A stretch of DNA of 64,000 nt from Clostridiales bacterium (GTDB lineage: Bacteria > Bacillota > Clostridia > Christensenellales > CAG-138), in the NCBI GenBank assembly GCA_019416935.1, contig DXWI01000001.1:62001-126000 (forward strand), in the 5' to 3' direction. The position numbers were made by a program, and so were the translations under genes. Shown here piece after piece: positions 8,941-17,852 of the stretch (position 1 is its first letter; each line of letters starts with the position of its first letter). Below the pieces are notes generated by a model, which worked only from the letters and a program-made list of their open reading frames with translations, was not told the DNA's origin and made no database searches.

Positions 8941-9851
8941 GCCCTGCCCACCCCCGTAATGCGCACGCCGTCCGCCGGCCCGATCTCTGTGAATTCGAGC
9001 TGCTTCATCTGTCCTCCCGCCGCCGAACGCTGCGTTTGCGAAAGCGTGACCGCCGAGCTGACGCCGACGCGCATCAGCCGCCCGTTCGGGTCGCGCAAAA
9101 ACATGGGTCTTGTCTCGGTGGACAGGCTCTTGGCCGCTTCGCCCATATCCACATCCTCAAAATACCCGCCGTCGCCATCGCAGCGGATTCTGCCGAGCAG
9201 CGCGGACAGCGTGCCGCTCCAGCAGTTTGTCGCGTTGCGCTGCAGCCGCAGATACGGCGTGAAGTTGACCAGCTTGGCCACGGTCGTGTTGTTCTGGATG
9301 CTGGTGTCCGCAGGGTTGAGGTCGAACAGATAGATCTCGCCGATGGTGAATTCGTTCGCGGCGGCGTCCCCGTCCACGACCATCAGCGACCATCCGTCGA
9401 ACGTGGTCGTCATGTATTCGGTGATGATCGGCATGCTGATATAAGAGGCGGCGACCGGCTGAATATGGTAGCGATAGGCCGTTTCGGCGGCAACGGCATA
9501 GTCGGTCAGAGACAGTCTGCTGCCCTCGACAACGCCCGCCAGAACCGGCGTCGCGTCGCCCTTGCGCTGGCGGTAGATTCTCCATTGGGTAGGCGGTTCG
9601 TTGCCGGTGCTTTCGTTTCCGGCGATCAGACCGTTGGTGAAGTCGATGCGAAACCGCGTGTCGGTTCCCCATACCGGGCAGGCCTGTCCGGCCAGCGCCG
9701 CATCGCGGTCTGCATCGGTGAGCGTGTTTTCCACGGCGAACAGATAATTGCAGGTCTGTCCGCCGTGAAGCGTAATGGTTCCTTTGGTTGATAGAGCATA
9801 GAAGGCTGCTGTATCCACCGCATGAATATAGATTTGCCTTTCCAGCGCCAT
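8937..9851 (-). CDS. Phage tail-like protein, first gene of LexA-promoter cassette
   Basis: 304 residues from the ATG at 9851; the frame is open to 10004, but that extension crosses the promoter and LexA box and cannot be translated from this transcript. It starts M-A-L-E-R-Q-I-Y-I-H-A-V-D-T, an opening I associate with phage structural proteins. A fibronectin-like middle follows (A-Y-R-Y-H-I-Q-P-V), then a C-terminal beta-rich domain ending G-P-A-D-G-V-R-I-T. AAGGAG lies 14 bases before the ATG, rather far. Possibly the N-terminal region is shortened by deletion. No enzyme motif. Confidence 0.65.
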   Translation of the reverse strand: MALERQIYIHAVDTAAFYALSTKGTITLHGGQTCNYLFAVENTLTDADRDAALAGQACPVWGTDTRFRIDFTNGLIAGNESTGNEPPTQWRIYRQRKGDATPVLAGVVEGSRLSLTDYAVAAETAYRYHIQPVAASYISMPIITEYMTTTFDGWSLMVVDGDAAANEFTIGEIYLFDLNPADTSIQNNTTVAKLVNFTPYLRLQRNATNCWSGTLSALLGRIRCDGDGGYFEDVDMGEAAKSLSTETRPMFLRDPNGRLMRVGVSSAVTLSQTQRSAAGGQMKQLEFTEIGPADGVRITGVGRA

Positions 9852-9906
9852 AAATTGCCGGCCCGCTCCTTTTATACAATCGTTGACAGCGATTCGCTGC
9901 ATTCCC

Positions 9907-9935
9907 ATTATACGAACTTTTGTTCGTATATGCAA
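9907..9935 (-). promoter_or_regulatory. SOS-regulated promoter with embedded LexA box
   Basis: Minus strand TTGCAT (9930-9935), 17-base spacer, TATAAT (9907-9912). The spacer contains the perfect palindrome CGAAC-AAAA-GTTCG (9913-9926), matching the Gram-positive LexA/DinR site GAAC-N4-GTTC. Repressor bound here would cover the whole promoter. Start of transcription is expected near 9900, about 50 bases before the first tail-cassette gene. Confidence 0.85.
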
Positions 9936-10077
9936 GTACCGTTTATAGCGCGCAGACGCTTCCGTTCCCAGCATGCCGGTAAGGTTGTCCTTGTACCTTG
10001 ACACGCTTCCGCCCGAGTGTATCGGCGCGCATTCCCGACGTTTCCGCAGCTTGCCACAAAAAAATTCATCGTAAGGC

Positions 10078-10106
10078 TTGCAATCAAACGGAAGGTTTGA
10101 TATAAT
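10078..10106 (+). promoter_or_regulatory. Promoter of the purine operon
   Basis: TTGCAA (10078-10083), 17-base spacer, TATAAT (10101-10106), placing transcription start just before the ZTP aptamer. Confidence 0.75.
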
Positions 10107-10116
10107 AAAATGGTAT

Positions 10117-10194
10117 TTTTTCTGTGACTGACGGAAATGTGGAGCACCACAAGGGAACAGAAACGAATGTGTTTACGAATGCCGACCGTCTGGG
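10117..10194 (+). promoter_or_regulatory. ZTP (pfl) riboswitch
   Basis: The conserved pfl pieces occur in order: G-U-G-A-C-U-G-A-C-G (10124-10133), a GUGG/CCAC hairpin, GGGAACAG (10153-10160), a variable linker hairpin (about 10161-10176), and GCCGACCGUCUGGG (10181-10194). ZTP riboswitches sense ZMP/ZTP, which build up when 10-formyl-THF limits the AICAR transformylase step. This operon encodes exactly that enzyme. The 3' end of the aptamer abuts the 5' arm of the terminator, as expected for transcription control. Confidence 0.88.
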
Positions 10195-10229
10195 TATTCC
10201 AACTGCGTAAGGGGTTGGAATACTTTTTT
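10194..10229 (+). terminator. Riboswitch-controlled intrinsic terminator
   Basis: Perfect 10-bp stem (10194-10203 with 10214-10223) followed by six T, ending about 20 bases before purE. Ligand binding to the upstream ZTP aptamer should prevent it forming. Confidence 0.88.
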
Positions 10230-10249
10230 GTTTTCAGGAGGGTGTTGGA

Positions 10250-10741
10250 ATGCAAAAAGTAGCCGTGGTAATGGGCAGCACCAGCGATCTGCCGGTTGCC
10301 AAAAAAGCAATCGGCGTGCTGAAGGAATACGGTATTCCGGTAGAGGTGCGCGTACTATCCGCTCATCGGTGTCCGAACGAAGCAAGAGAGTTTGCTGCGG
10401 CGGCACGGGTGAACGGATTTTCTGTTTTAATCGCCCTTGCGGGCATGGCGGCGCATCTGGCCGGGGCGCTGGCCGCGAACACGACCCTGCCGGTCATCGG
10501 CGTTCCGTGCCGGGGCGCACAATTGGACGGCATGGACGCGCTGCTCTCGACGGTCATGATGCCGTCGGGCATTCCGGTGGCGACCGTGGCGGTCGACGGC
10601 GCGAAGAACGCGGCGCTGCTCGCCGTTCAAATTCTGGCCGTGACCGACGATGCGCTCGCCAAAAAGCTGTCCGATGCGCGCGCAAGGGAAACGGCGGCCG
10701 TTCTGGACGCCGATGCGCGGCTGAGGGAACAATACCGTTAA
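10250..10741 (+). CDS. purE: 5-(carboxyamino)imidazole ribonucleotide mutase / AIR carboxylase PurE
   Basis: 163 residues. Produces CAIR in de novo purine synthesis. N-terminal [14 protein letters not shown] and [10 protein letters not shown] are the class I PurE pattern (N5-CAIR mutase, normally partnered by PurK). No purK is seen in this window, so it is elsewhere or AIR is carboxylated by another route. First gene of the operon, behind the ZTP riboswitch; AGGAGG lies upstream of the ATG. Confidence 0.93.
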   Translation: MQKVAVVMGSTSDLPVAKKAIGVLKEYGIPVEVRVLSAHRCPNEAREFAAAARVNGFSVLIALAGMAAHLAGALAANTTLPVIGVPCRGAQLDGMDALLSTVMMPSGIPVATVAVDGAKNAALLAVQILAVTDDALAKKLSDARARETAAVLDADARLREQYR

Positions 10742-10787
10742 CCGTTACAAGCAATACAGAGCACAAAAAATACATGGAGGCAGACTT

Positions 10788-11468
10788 ATGAAGCTCGTTT
10801 ATGCCGGAAAGACCAAGAACGTGTTCGCGCTGGACAACGGCAACTATCTCTTGAAGTTCAAAGACGACTGCACCGGCAAGGACGGCAAGTTCGATCCCGG
10901 CGAAAACGCGGTCGGCCTGACGATCGACGGCGTGGGCGACGTGAACCTGCGCATGTCGGTCTATTTCTTTGAAAAGATCAACGCCGCCGGTATCCGCACG
11001 CACTATATCAGCGCCGATTTGCAGAACACCACCATGGAGGTTCTGCCCGCCAAGCCGTTCGGCAAGGGGCTGGAGGTCATCTGCCGCTACAAGGCCGTCG
11101 GCAGCTTTTTCCGCCGCTACGGCCAGTATATCGAGGAGGGCGCGGATCTGCCCGCCTATGTGGAGACGACGTTCAAAAACGACGCGCTGGGCGACCCGTT
11201 GGTCACGAAGGACGCCCTGGTGGCGCTGGGCGTTATGACGGACGGGCAGTACGACGCGATCAAGGACATGACGCAGCGCATCACGAAGATCGTCGCCGAC
11301 GATCTGAAGGAAAAAGGTCTGACGCTCTATGACATCAAGTTTGAATACGGCTACGATGCCGACGGCGAGGTCATGCTCATCGATGAAATCGCATCCGGCA
11401 ACATGCGCGTATATCGGGACGGGACGTATATCGATCCCATGACGCTCTCCGAGCTCTTCTTCGCATAA
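10788..11468 (+). CDS. purC: SAICAR synthase PurC
   Basis: 226 residues, normal length. Joins CAIR and aspartate with ATP to give SAICAR. Opens with [10 protein letters not shown] and has the D-D-C-T-G-K-D-G-K loop, [11 protein letters not shown] and a C-terminal V-M-L-I-D-E-I metal/ATP site. GGAGG lies upstream of the ATG; the TAA overlaps the purF ATG by one base. Confidence 0.95.
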   Translation: MKLVYAGKTKNVFALDNGNYLLKFKDDCTGKDGKFDPGENAVGLTIDGVGDVNLRMSVYFFEKINAAGIRTHYISADLQNTTMEVLPAKPFGKGLEVICRYKAVGSFFRRYGQYIEEGADLPAYVETTFKNDALGDPLVTKDALVALGVMTDGQYDAIKDMTQRITKIVADDLKEKGLTLYDIKFEYGYDADGEVMLIDEIASGNMRVYRDGTYIDPMTLSELFFA

Positions 11469-12892
11469 TGGGCGGCTTTTTTGGCGCGGCGTCCCGCCGC
11501 GACGTCGTGATGGATGTGTTCTTCGGCGTGGATTACCACAGCCACCTCGGCACCCGTCGTGCGGGTCTGGCCTTTCTGGACGCGGCGGATGGGTTCCAGC
11601 GGCAGATCCACAGCATCGAAAACACGCCGTTTCGCACCAAGTTCGAGAAGGATCTCCCCGAGTTTCACGGCTGTGCGGGCATCGGCTGCATCAGCGACGT
11701 CGATCCGCAGCCGCTGCTCGTGCGTTCGCACATGGGTCTGTACGCCATTGCCACCGTGGGCAGAATCCGCAACGCGGACGAGTTGGTGAACAACTACTTT
11801 TCCGAGCACGGGCGGCAGTTTCTCGCCATGAGTTCGGGCGCGGTGAACGCCACGGAGCTCACGGCCGCGCTCATCAACCAGTGCGACGACCTGCCATCCG
11901 GCATCCTGCACGCGCAGCAGATGATCGAGGGCTCGGTCACAATCCTCATCCTGACCGAACGGGGCGATATCTTCGCCGCGCGCGACCGGCTCGGCCGGCT
12001 GCCGGTACACATCGGAAGGGATGAGAGCGGGCACTGCGTATCGTTCGAGTCGTTCGCCTACAACAAGCTGGGCTATCAGGATGCCTATGAGCTCGGCCCG
12101 CACGAGATTGTGCGCGTCACGGCAGACGGCTTTGAAACGCTCTCGCCCGCCGGGCAGGACATGAAGATCTGCGCTTTCCTCTGGAGCTATTACGGCTATC
12201 CGAACTCCAACTATGAGGGCGTCAACGTCGAGGTCATGCGCTACCGCAACGGCGAGATCATGGCTGAGAACGAGCTGAATAAGGGAACGCTGCCGGATGT
12301 GGACTACGTTGCAGGCGTGCCGGACTCCGGCCTGCCGCACGCCATCGGCTATGCCAACCGCAGCAAAAAGCGCTTTGCCCGGCCCTTCGTCAAATATACG
12401 CCCACATGGCCGCGCTCCTTCATGCCGATGCATCAGGAGGTGCGCAAGCAGGTCGCCAAGATGAAGCAGATCCCCGTGCCGGAGCTCATCGAGGGCAAAA
12501 AGCTGCTGTTCGTGGACGATTCGATCGTGCGCGGGACGCAATTGCAGGAAACCGTGGATTTTCTCTATGCATCCGGCGCCGCCGAGGTGCACATGCGCTC
12601 CGCCTGCCCGCCGATCATGTACGGCTGCAAGTACCTGAACTTCTCGAGGAGCAACTCCGACAAGGAGCTTCTGGCCAGGCGCATCGTGCAGGAGCTCGAG
12701 GGCGAGGAGGGTGACCGGCATCTTACGGAATATGCCGACGGCTCGACGGAGCGCGGGCAGTGCATGCTGCACCGCATCTGCGAAAAATTCGGCTTCAGCT
12801 CGCTGGAATATCAGTCGCTGGACGGATTGCTGGAGGCGATCGGCATCGATCGCGAACGGATTTGCACCTATTGCTGGACCGGAAAGGAATAA
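11468..12892 (+). CDS. purF: Amidophosphoribosyltransferase PurF homologue lacking the catalytic N-terminal Cys
   Basis: 474 residues. The Ntn glutaminase-like domain (about 1-240) starts M-G-G-F-F-G where active PurF starts M-C-G; the codon is GGC, so the nucleophile Cys that hydrolyses glutamine is Gly. The phosphoribosyltransferase half is intact, with the PRPP loop L-F-V-D-D-S-I-V-R-G-T (near residues 345-355) and a Cys-containing C-terminus. PurF normally makes phosphoribosylamine from PRPP and glutamine; this version may use free ammonia, take it from a partner, or act beside a second PurF elsewhere. The start is fixed by overlap with the purC stop. Confidence 0.85.
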   Translation: MGGFFGAASRRDVVMDVFFGVDYHSHLGTRRAGLAFLDAADGFQRQIHSIENTPFRTKFEKDLPEFHGCAGIGCISDVDPQPLLVRSHMGLYAIATVGRIRNADELVNNYFSEHGRQFLAMSSGAVNATELTAALINQCDDLPSGILHAQQMIEGSVTILILTERGDIFAARDRLGRLPVHIGRDESGHCVSFESFAYNKLGYQDAYELGPHEIVRVTADGFETLSPAGQDMKICAFLWSYYGYPNSNYEGVNVEVMRYRNGEIMAENELNKGTLPDVDYVAGVPDSGLPHAIGYANRSKKRFARPFVKYTPTWPRSFMPMHQEVRKQVAKMKQIPVPELIEGKKLLFVDDSIVRGTQLQETVDFLYASGAAEVHMRSACPPIMYGCKYLNFSRSNSDKELLARRIVQELEGEEGDRHLTEYADGSTERGQCMLHRICEKFGFSSLEYQSLDGLLEAIGIDRERICTYCWTGKE

Positions 12893-12895
12893 TCC

Positions 12896-13930
12896 ATGAA
12901 AAACTCTCACTCTGCCGCCTATGCCGCCGCCGGCGTGGACATTGAGGCGGGCTACCGGGGCGTTCAGCTCATGAAACAGCATGTGGATCGCACGATGATC
13001 CCCGGCGTCGTATCCGATATCGGCGGCTTCGGCGGTCTGTTCCAGCCGGATATGGCCGGCATGCAGGAGCCGGTGCTCGTTTCCGGAACCGACGGCGTGG
13101 GCACCAAGCAGCGCATCGCGCAGCTGATGGAAAAGCACGACACGGTCGGTATCGACTGCGTTGCCATGTGCGTCAACGACATCATCTGCTGCGGCGCAAG
13201 GCCCCTGTTCTTCCTTGACTACATTGCCATCGGCAAAAATTCGCCCGAAAAGGTGGCTGCGCTCGTGTCGGGCGTGGCGGAGGGCTGCGTGCGGGCCGGC
13301 TGCGCGCTCATCGGCGGCGAGACGGCGGAGCACCCCGGCACCATGGCCGCGGACGACTATGATCTGGCCGGCTTCTCGGTCGGCATCGTGGACAGGCAGC
13401 GCATTCTCGACAAGCGCTCGATCGTGCCGGGCGACGCGATCATCGGTCTGTGCGCGAGCGGCGTTCACTCCAACGGCTTTTCCCTCGTGCGCAAGGTGTT
13501 CGATGTGGAGAGCGCAGACCTCGGCCGCTATGTGGATGCGCTCGGTTCCACGCTCGGCGAAGCGCTGCTCACGCCCACGCGCATCTATGTGAAGCCGGTT
13601 TTGGCGCTGCTGGAGCGCGTGCCGGTCAAGGGTATCTCGCACATCACCGGCGGCGGGTTCTATGAAAATCTCCCGCGCAGCCTGCCCGACGGCGTTTCCG
13701 CCGTGATCGAAAAGCGCGCCGTTCCGGTGCTTCCCATCTTCGACATGATCCAAAGCGCGGGCCGAATCGACGAGCGCGACATGTTCAACACGTTCAACAT
13801 GGGCGTGGGCATGAGCCTCGTCGTGGCGTCCGCCGATCTGGACAGGGCCATGGCGGTTCTGGAGCAGGCCGGCGAAGCGCCGGTACTGCTCGGGCACACG
13901 GCGGCCGGCGAGGGCGTGACGCTATGCTGA
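12896..13930 (+). CDS. purM: AIR synthase PurM
   Basis: 344 residues. ATP-dependent ring closure of FGAM to AIR. The ATP/PurM signature S-G-T-D-G-V-G-T-K is near residue 63, followed by D-C-V-A-M-C-V-N-D-I, G-G-E-T-A-E and H-I-T-G-G-G-F-Y-E-N. It starts 3 bases after the purF stop, with AAGGAAT upstream. The frame and length are normal. Confidence 0.95.
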   Translation: MKNSHSAAYAAAGVDIEAGYRGVQLMKQHVDRTMIPGVVSDIGGFGGLFQPDMAGMQEPVLVSGTDGVGTKQRIAQLMEKHDTVGIDCVAMCVNDIICCGARPLFFLDYIAIGKNSPEKVAALVSGVAEGCVRAGCALIGGETAEHPGTMAADDYDLAGFSVGIVDRQRILDKRSIVPGDAIIGLCASGVHSNGFSLVRKVFDVESADLGRYVDALGSTLGEALLTPTRIYVKPVLALLERVPVKGISHITGGGFYENLPRSLPDGVSAVIEKRAVPVLPIFDMIQSAGRIDERDMFNTFNMGVGMSLVVASADLDRAMAVLEQAGEAPVLLGHTAAGEGVTLC

Positions 13931-14012
13931 GGCGTATATCACTGCTTGCCATCCTTCCGGCGGCCGGCCGTCAAAACCGGAACGCCATCCCGTATATCGG
14001 AGGTGAACGGGC

Positions 14013-14666
14013 ATGAGCGTCAAAACGGCGGTATTCGTATCCGGCGGCGGCACCAATCTGCAGGCGCTAATCGACGCGCGCGACGCGGGCGCGCTCAAAA
14101 GCGCGGCGCTTTCGCTGGTGGTTTCGAGCAAGCCCGGCGTATATGCGCTCGAGCGCGCGGCAGCGGCGGGCATCCCCGCCGAAACGGTGTCGCGCAGGGC
14201 GTGCGCGTCGCAGGCGGATTTTGAGGCGGCGCTCGCGGCGCTGCTGCAGGCGCACGGCATTGAGCTGATCGTACTGGCGGGCTTTTTGTCCATTCTCAGC
14301 GCGGATTTCACGAAGCGGTATGAGAACCGCATCATCAATGTGCACCCGTCGCTGATCCCATCCTTCTGCGGGCAGGGATTCTACGGCCTGCGCGTGCATG
14401 AGGCTGCGCTCGACTACGGCGTCAAGGTGACCGGCGCAACGGTGCATTTCGTCAACGAGGTGCCGGACGGCGGAAAGATCATCCTGCAAAAGGCCGTCGA
14501 TATCGAGGACGGCGATACACCGGAAACGCTGCAAAGGCGCGTCATGGAACAGGCGGAGTGGAAACTCCTTCCGGCCGCGCTGGAAAAAGTCGCCGCAGCA
14601 CTGAAAAAAAACGAGACGGCGTGCGAAAACCGCGCGGCGGACGGAGCGAAAGGAGCGTTTTTATGA
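14013..14666 (+). CDS. purN: Phosphoribosylglycinamide formyltransferase PurN
   Basis: 217 residues. Transfers formyl from 10-formyl-THF to GAR. Has the N-terminal S-G-G-G-T-N-L-Q segment and the catalytic I-I-N-V-H-P-S-L-I-P-S-F block. GGAGGTGA lies upstream of the ATG. The last codons overlap the purO-like start as ATGA. The extra 20 or so C-terminal residues are basic and carry the next gene's ribosome-binding site. Confidence 0.93.
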   Translation: MSVKTAVFVSGGGTNLQALIDARDAGALKSAALSLVVSSKPGVYALERAAAAGIPAETVSRRACASQADFEAALAALLQAHGIELIVLAGFLSILSADFTKRYENRIINVHPSLIPSFCGQGFYGLRVHEAALDYGVKVTGATVHFVNEVPDGGKIILQKAVDIEDGDTPETLQRRVMEQAEWKLLPAALEKVAAALKKNETACENRAADGAKGAFL

Positions 14667-15361
14667 ACTTTTTCGACATGCTTTCAGGCAATCCATATCC
14701 CGGCCGCGGCATCGCGCTCGGGCGTTCGGCCGACAACGAGCGGGCCATCATCGTATATTTCATCATGGGGCGCAGCGTCAACAGCCGCAACCGCGTGTTT
14801 GAAGCCACGGACGACGGCATCCGCACGCGCGCGTTCGACGAGTCCAAAATGACGGACCCGTCGCTGATCATCTATCATCCGGTGCGCACGCAAAGCGGCT
14901 TCACCATCGTGACCAACGGCGACCAGACGGACACCATCCGGGATTTTCTGGCTGCGGGCAAGTCGTTTGCCGATGCGCTGCGCACGCGCGCCTTTGAGCC
15001 GGACGGGCCGAACTGGACGCCGCGCATCTCCGGCCTGCTCGCGCCGGACGGCGGCTACCGGCTGTCCATTCTCAAGCGCGCGGACGGCAATGAAGCCTGC
15101 TGCGAGCGGTTCTTCTTTGAATACGACGCGCCCATCGCGGGGCGCGGCCATTTCCTCAGCACCTATGAGACCGACGGCAACCCGCTCCCCTCGTTTGGGG
15201 GCGAGCCGCGCCGCATCGGGTTTGGCAACGAAACGGCGGCGGCGCTGGCCGACCGGGTCTGGAACGCGCTCAATGCCGACAACCGGGTGTCCCTGTTCGT
15301 GCGTACGGTGGAGCTCTCCACCGGCAGCGCGGACACCGCCATCATCAACCGACACGCATAA
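14663..15361 (+). CDS. purO: IMP cyclohydrolase, archaeal PurO type
   Basis: 232 residues. Closes FAICAR to IMP, the last step of the pathway. The N-terminal N-P-Y-P-G-R-G-I and I-M-G-R-S-V-N-S-R-N-R-V-F are marks of the PurO-type IMP cyclohydrolase family, unrelated to the cyclohydrolase half of PurH. It overlaps purN by 4 bases, with AAAGGAG 7 bases upstream, and is followed 14 bases later by a stand-alone AICAR transformylase; together they replace bifunctional PurH. Confidence 0.88.
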   Translation: MNFFDMLSGNPYPGRGIALGRSADNERAIIVYFIMGRSVNSRNRVFEATDDGIRTRAFDESKMTDPSLIIYHPVRTQSGFTIVTNGDQTDTIRDFLAAGKSFADALRTRAFEPDGPNWTPRISGLLAPDGGYRLSILKRADGNEACCERFFFEYDAPIAGRGHFLSTYETDGNPLPSFGGEPRRIGFGNETAAALADRVWNALNADNRVSLFVRTVELSTGSADTAIINRHA

Positions 15362-15375
15362 GGAGGCGCACACGC

Positions 15376-16560
15376 ATGAAAGAACTGGAACTCAAGTACG
15401 GCTGCAACCCGAACCAGAAGCCCGCGAAGATCTTCATGGAAAACGGCGGCGAGCTGCCCATCGAAGTGCTCAGCGGCAAGCCGGGCTATATCAATTTTCT
15501 CGATGCGTTCAACGCCTGGCAGCTCGTCAAGGAGCTCAAGGCGGCGCTCGGCGTGCCGGCGGCGACCTCGTTCAAGCACGTCAGCCCGACGTCCGCGGCC
15601 GTGGGCGTACCCATGTCCAATGCGCTGAAGAAAGCCTGCTTTGTGGAGGATATCGAGGGGCTGGACGATTCCCCGCTCGCCACGGCCTATGCCCGCGCGC
15701 GCGGCACCGACCGGCAGTCCTCGTTCGGTGACTGGATCGCCCTGTCCGACGAATGCGACGTGACGACCGCGCTGCTCATCAAGCGCGAGGTATCCGACGG
15801 CGTGATCGCGCCGGGCTACCGGCCAGAGGCGCTGGAAATTCTCAGGACCAAGCGCAGGGGCAACTACAATATCGTGCGGATCGATCCGGACTATGTGCCC
15901 GCAGAGCGCGAGCAAAAGCAGGTGTTCGGCATCACGTTCGAGCAGGGCCGCAACAATTTCAGGATCGACGCCTCCCTGCTTCAGAACATCGTGACAAAGA
16001 ACAGGGATCTTCCCGAGGAAGCCAAGCGCGATCTGGTCATTTCGCTCATCACGCTCAAATACACGCAGTCCAACTCCGTATGCTACGCCTATCAGGGGCA
16101 GGCCATCGGCGTGGGCGCGGGGCAGCAGTCCCGCATCCTGTGCACGCGGCTTGCCGGCAGCAAGGCCGACCTGTGGCACCTCAGGCAGCACCCGGCGGTG
16201 CTGGCGCTGCCGTTCCTCGATACGGTGGGCCGTCCCGACCGCGACAACTGCATCGATATCCTCCTGTCCGACGATCCCGAGGAGGTGCTCGCGGACGGCG
16301 TTTGGCAGCGCTTCTTCTCCGAGCGGCCCGCCGCGCTGAGCAAGGCCGAAAAGCGCGCCTATCTCGACGGCATCACCGGCGTCTCGCTCGGCTCCGACGC
16401 GTTCTTCCCGTTTGGCGACAACATCGAGCGGGCAAAGCGCAGCGGCGTGCGCTTCGTGGCGCAGCCCGGCGGCTCCATCCGCGACGATCAGGTCATCGCA
16501 ACGTGCGACCGCTTCGGCATGACCATGTGCTTTACCGGCATGCGCCTGTTCCACCATTGA
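15376..16560 (+). CDS. Stand-alone AICAR transformylase (PurH transformylase domain only)
   Basis: 394 residues, formyl transfer from 10-formyl-THF to AICAR. It contains K-Y-G-C-N-P-N-Q-K-P at the start, the catalytic S-F-K-H-V-S-P region near residue 72, and a late G-S-D-A-F-F-P-F and Q-P-G-G-S-I-R-D-D typical of this domain. The N-terminal IMP cyclohydrolase domain of PurH is absent; its job falls to the purO-type gene just upstream. Its substrate AICAR (ZMP) is the ligand of the riboswitch at the head of the operon. Confidence 0.9.
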   Translation: MKELELKYGCNPNQKPAKIFMENGGELPIEVLSGKPGYINFLDAFNAWQLVKELKAALGVPAATSFKHVSPTSAAVGVPMSNALKKACFVEDIEGLDDSPLATAYARARGTDRQSSFGDWIALSDECDVTTALLIKREVSDGVIAPGYRPEALEILRTKRRGNYNIVRIDPDYVPAEREQKQVFGITFEQGRNNFRIDASLLQNIVTKNRDLPEEAKRDLVISLITLKYTQSNSVCYAYQGQAIGVGAGQQSRILCTRLAGSKADLWHLRQHPAVLALPFLDTVGRPDRDNCIDILLSDDPEEVLADGVWQRFFSERPAALSKAEKRAYLDGITGVSLGSDAFFPFGDNIERAKRSGVRFVAQPGGSIRDDQVIATCDRFGMTMCFTGMRLFHH

Positions 16561-16579
16561 TGCGCCGCGGGAGGACGAC

Positions 16580-17851
16580 ATGAAAATTCTGGTTATCGGC
16601 TCCGGCGGGCGGGAGCACGCGATCATCCGAAAGCTGAAGCAGAGTCCCCGCGTGACGGAGATCTTTGCCCTTCCCGGCAACGGCGGCATACAGCGTGACG
16701 CCGTGTGCATCCCGGGCAATGCCAAGGACATCGCCGGCATCGTCGCCGCCGCAAAGGCGTGCGCGGTCGATCTCGTGGTCGTCGCTCCGGACGATCCGCT
16801 CGTGCTCGGCGCAGTGGACGCGCTGCACGAAGCGGGCTTTGCCTGCTTCGGCCCCGACCGGGCGGCCGCCGCCATCGAGGGCAGCAAGGTGTTCTCCAAA
16901 AACCTGATGCAAAAGTACGGCATCCCCACGGCGGCGTACCGCGTGTTTGACAACCCCTCCGATGCGCTCGCCTATCTGGAGGGCGCGCCGATCCCGATCG
17001 TGGTCAAGGCCGACGGTCTGGCGCTCGGCAAGGGCGCGCTGGTCTGCATGACGCGCGAGGAAGCGTTTTATGCCGTCCGCTCGCTGATGGAGGATCGCGT
17101 GTTCGGGGAGAGCGGCAGCCGCGTCGTGATCGAGGAGTTTCTCGAGGGGCCGGAGGTCTCCGTGCTCTCGTTCACCGACGGCAAAACCGTGGTGCCGATG
17201 ATCTCCTCCATGGACCATAAGCGCGCCAGGGACGGCGATTGCGGCCTCAATACCGGCGGCATGGGCGCCGTCGCCCCGAACCCGTATTATACGCCAGAGA
17301 TCGCAAAGCGCTGCATGGATACGATCTTTTTGCCCACGATCCGCGCCATGCGCGCCGAGGGCCGCCCGTTCAAGGGCTGCCTGTATTTTGGGCTGATGCT
17401 CACCGCGAGCGGCCCGAAAGTCATCGAGTACAACTGCCGCTTCGGCGACCCGGAGACGCAGGTCGTGCTGCCGCTGCTAGAGAGCGATCTGGCCGAAATC
17501 ATGCTTTCGGTCGAGCAGGAGCGCCTTTCGGATTGCCCGGTGCGCTTCTCCGACCGGCATGCGTGCTGCGTCGTGCTCGCGTCGGACGGCTATCCGGAAT
17601 CGTATCAGACCGGATATCCGATCGCCGTGGACGCGGATTTTGGCGCTGAGCTGTACGCTGCCGGCGTGAAAACGGACGCCGGCGACCAACTCATCAGCGC
17701 GGGCGGCCGGGTGCTCGGCGTCGTCGCAACGGACGCCGCGCTGCGCGGCGCGGTGGACCGGGCGTATGCAGAGGCGGGCAAGGTGCGCTTTGAAAACGCA
17801 TATTGCCGCCGCGACATCGGCGCGCGCGCGCTCAGCGCCGTGGAGGACTGA
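16580..17851 (+). CDS. purD: Phosphoribosylamine-glycine ligase PurD
   Basis: 423 residues, ATP-grasp enzyme that makes GAR. N-terminal G-S-G-G-R-E-H-A is the family signature; the ATP-grasp part has V-V-K-A-D-G-L-A-L-G-K-G and the C-E-typical F-G-D-P-E-T-Q-V. GGGAGG lies upstream. It is separated from purL by a single base plus the stop. Confidence 0.95.
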   Translation: MKILVIGSGGREHAIIRKLKQSPRVTEIFALPGNGGIQRDAVCIPGNAKDIAGIVAAAKACAVDLVVVAPDDPLVLGAVDALHEAGFACFGPDRAAAAIEGSKVFSKNLMQKYGIPTAAYRVFDNPSDALAYLEGAPIPIVVKADGLALGKGALVCMTREEAFYAVRSLMEDRVFGESGSRVVIEEFLEGPEVSVLSFTDGKTVVPMISSMDHKRARDGDCGLNTGGMGAVAPNPYYTPEIAKRCMDTIFLPTIRAMRAEGRPFKGCLYFGLMLTASGPKVIEYNCRFGDPETQVVLPLLESDLAEIMLSVEQERLSDCPVRFSDRHACCVVLASDGYPESYQTGYPIAVDADFGAELYAAGVKTDAGDQLISAGGRVLGVVATDAALRGAVDRAYAEAGKVRFENAYCRRDIGARALSAVED

Positions 17852-17852
17852 T

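Larger units (their letters stand above)
9852..10249. other. Divergent control region between tail cassette and purine operon
   Basis: About 400 bases without a gene. Holds the LexA-box promoter of the tail cassette (minus), and the promoter, ZTP riboswitch and terminator of the purine operon (plus). Confidence 0.8.

Noticed and set aside
9852..10004. N-terminal extension of the first tail-cassette protein to 10004
   Set aside because: It spans the LexA box and promoter, so it would not be in the mRNA.
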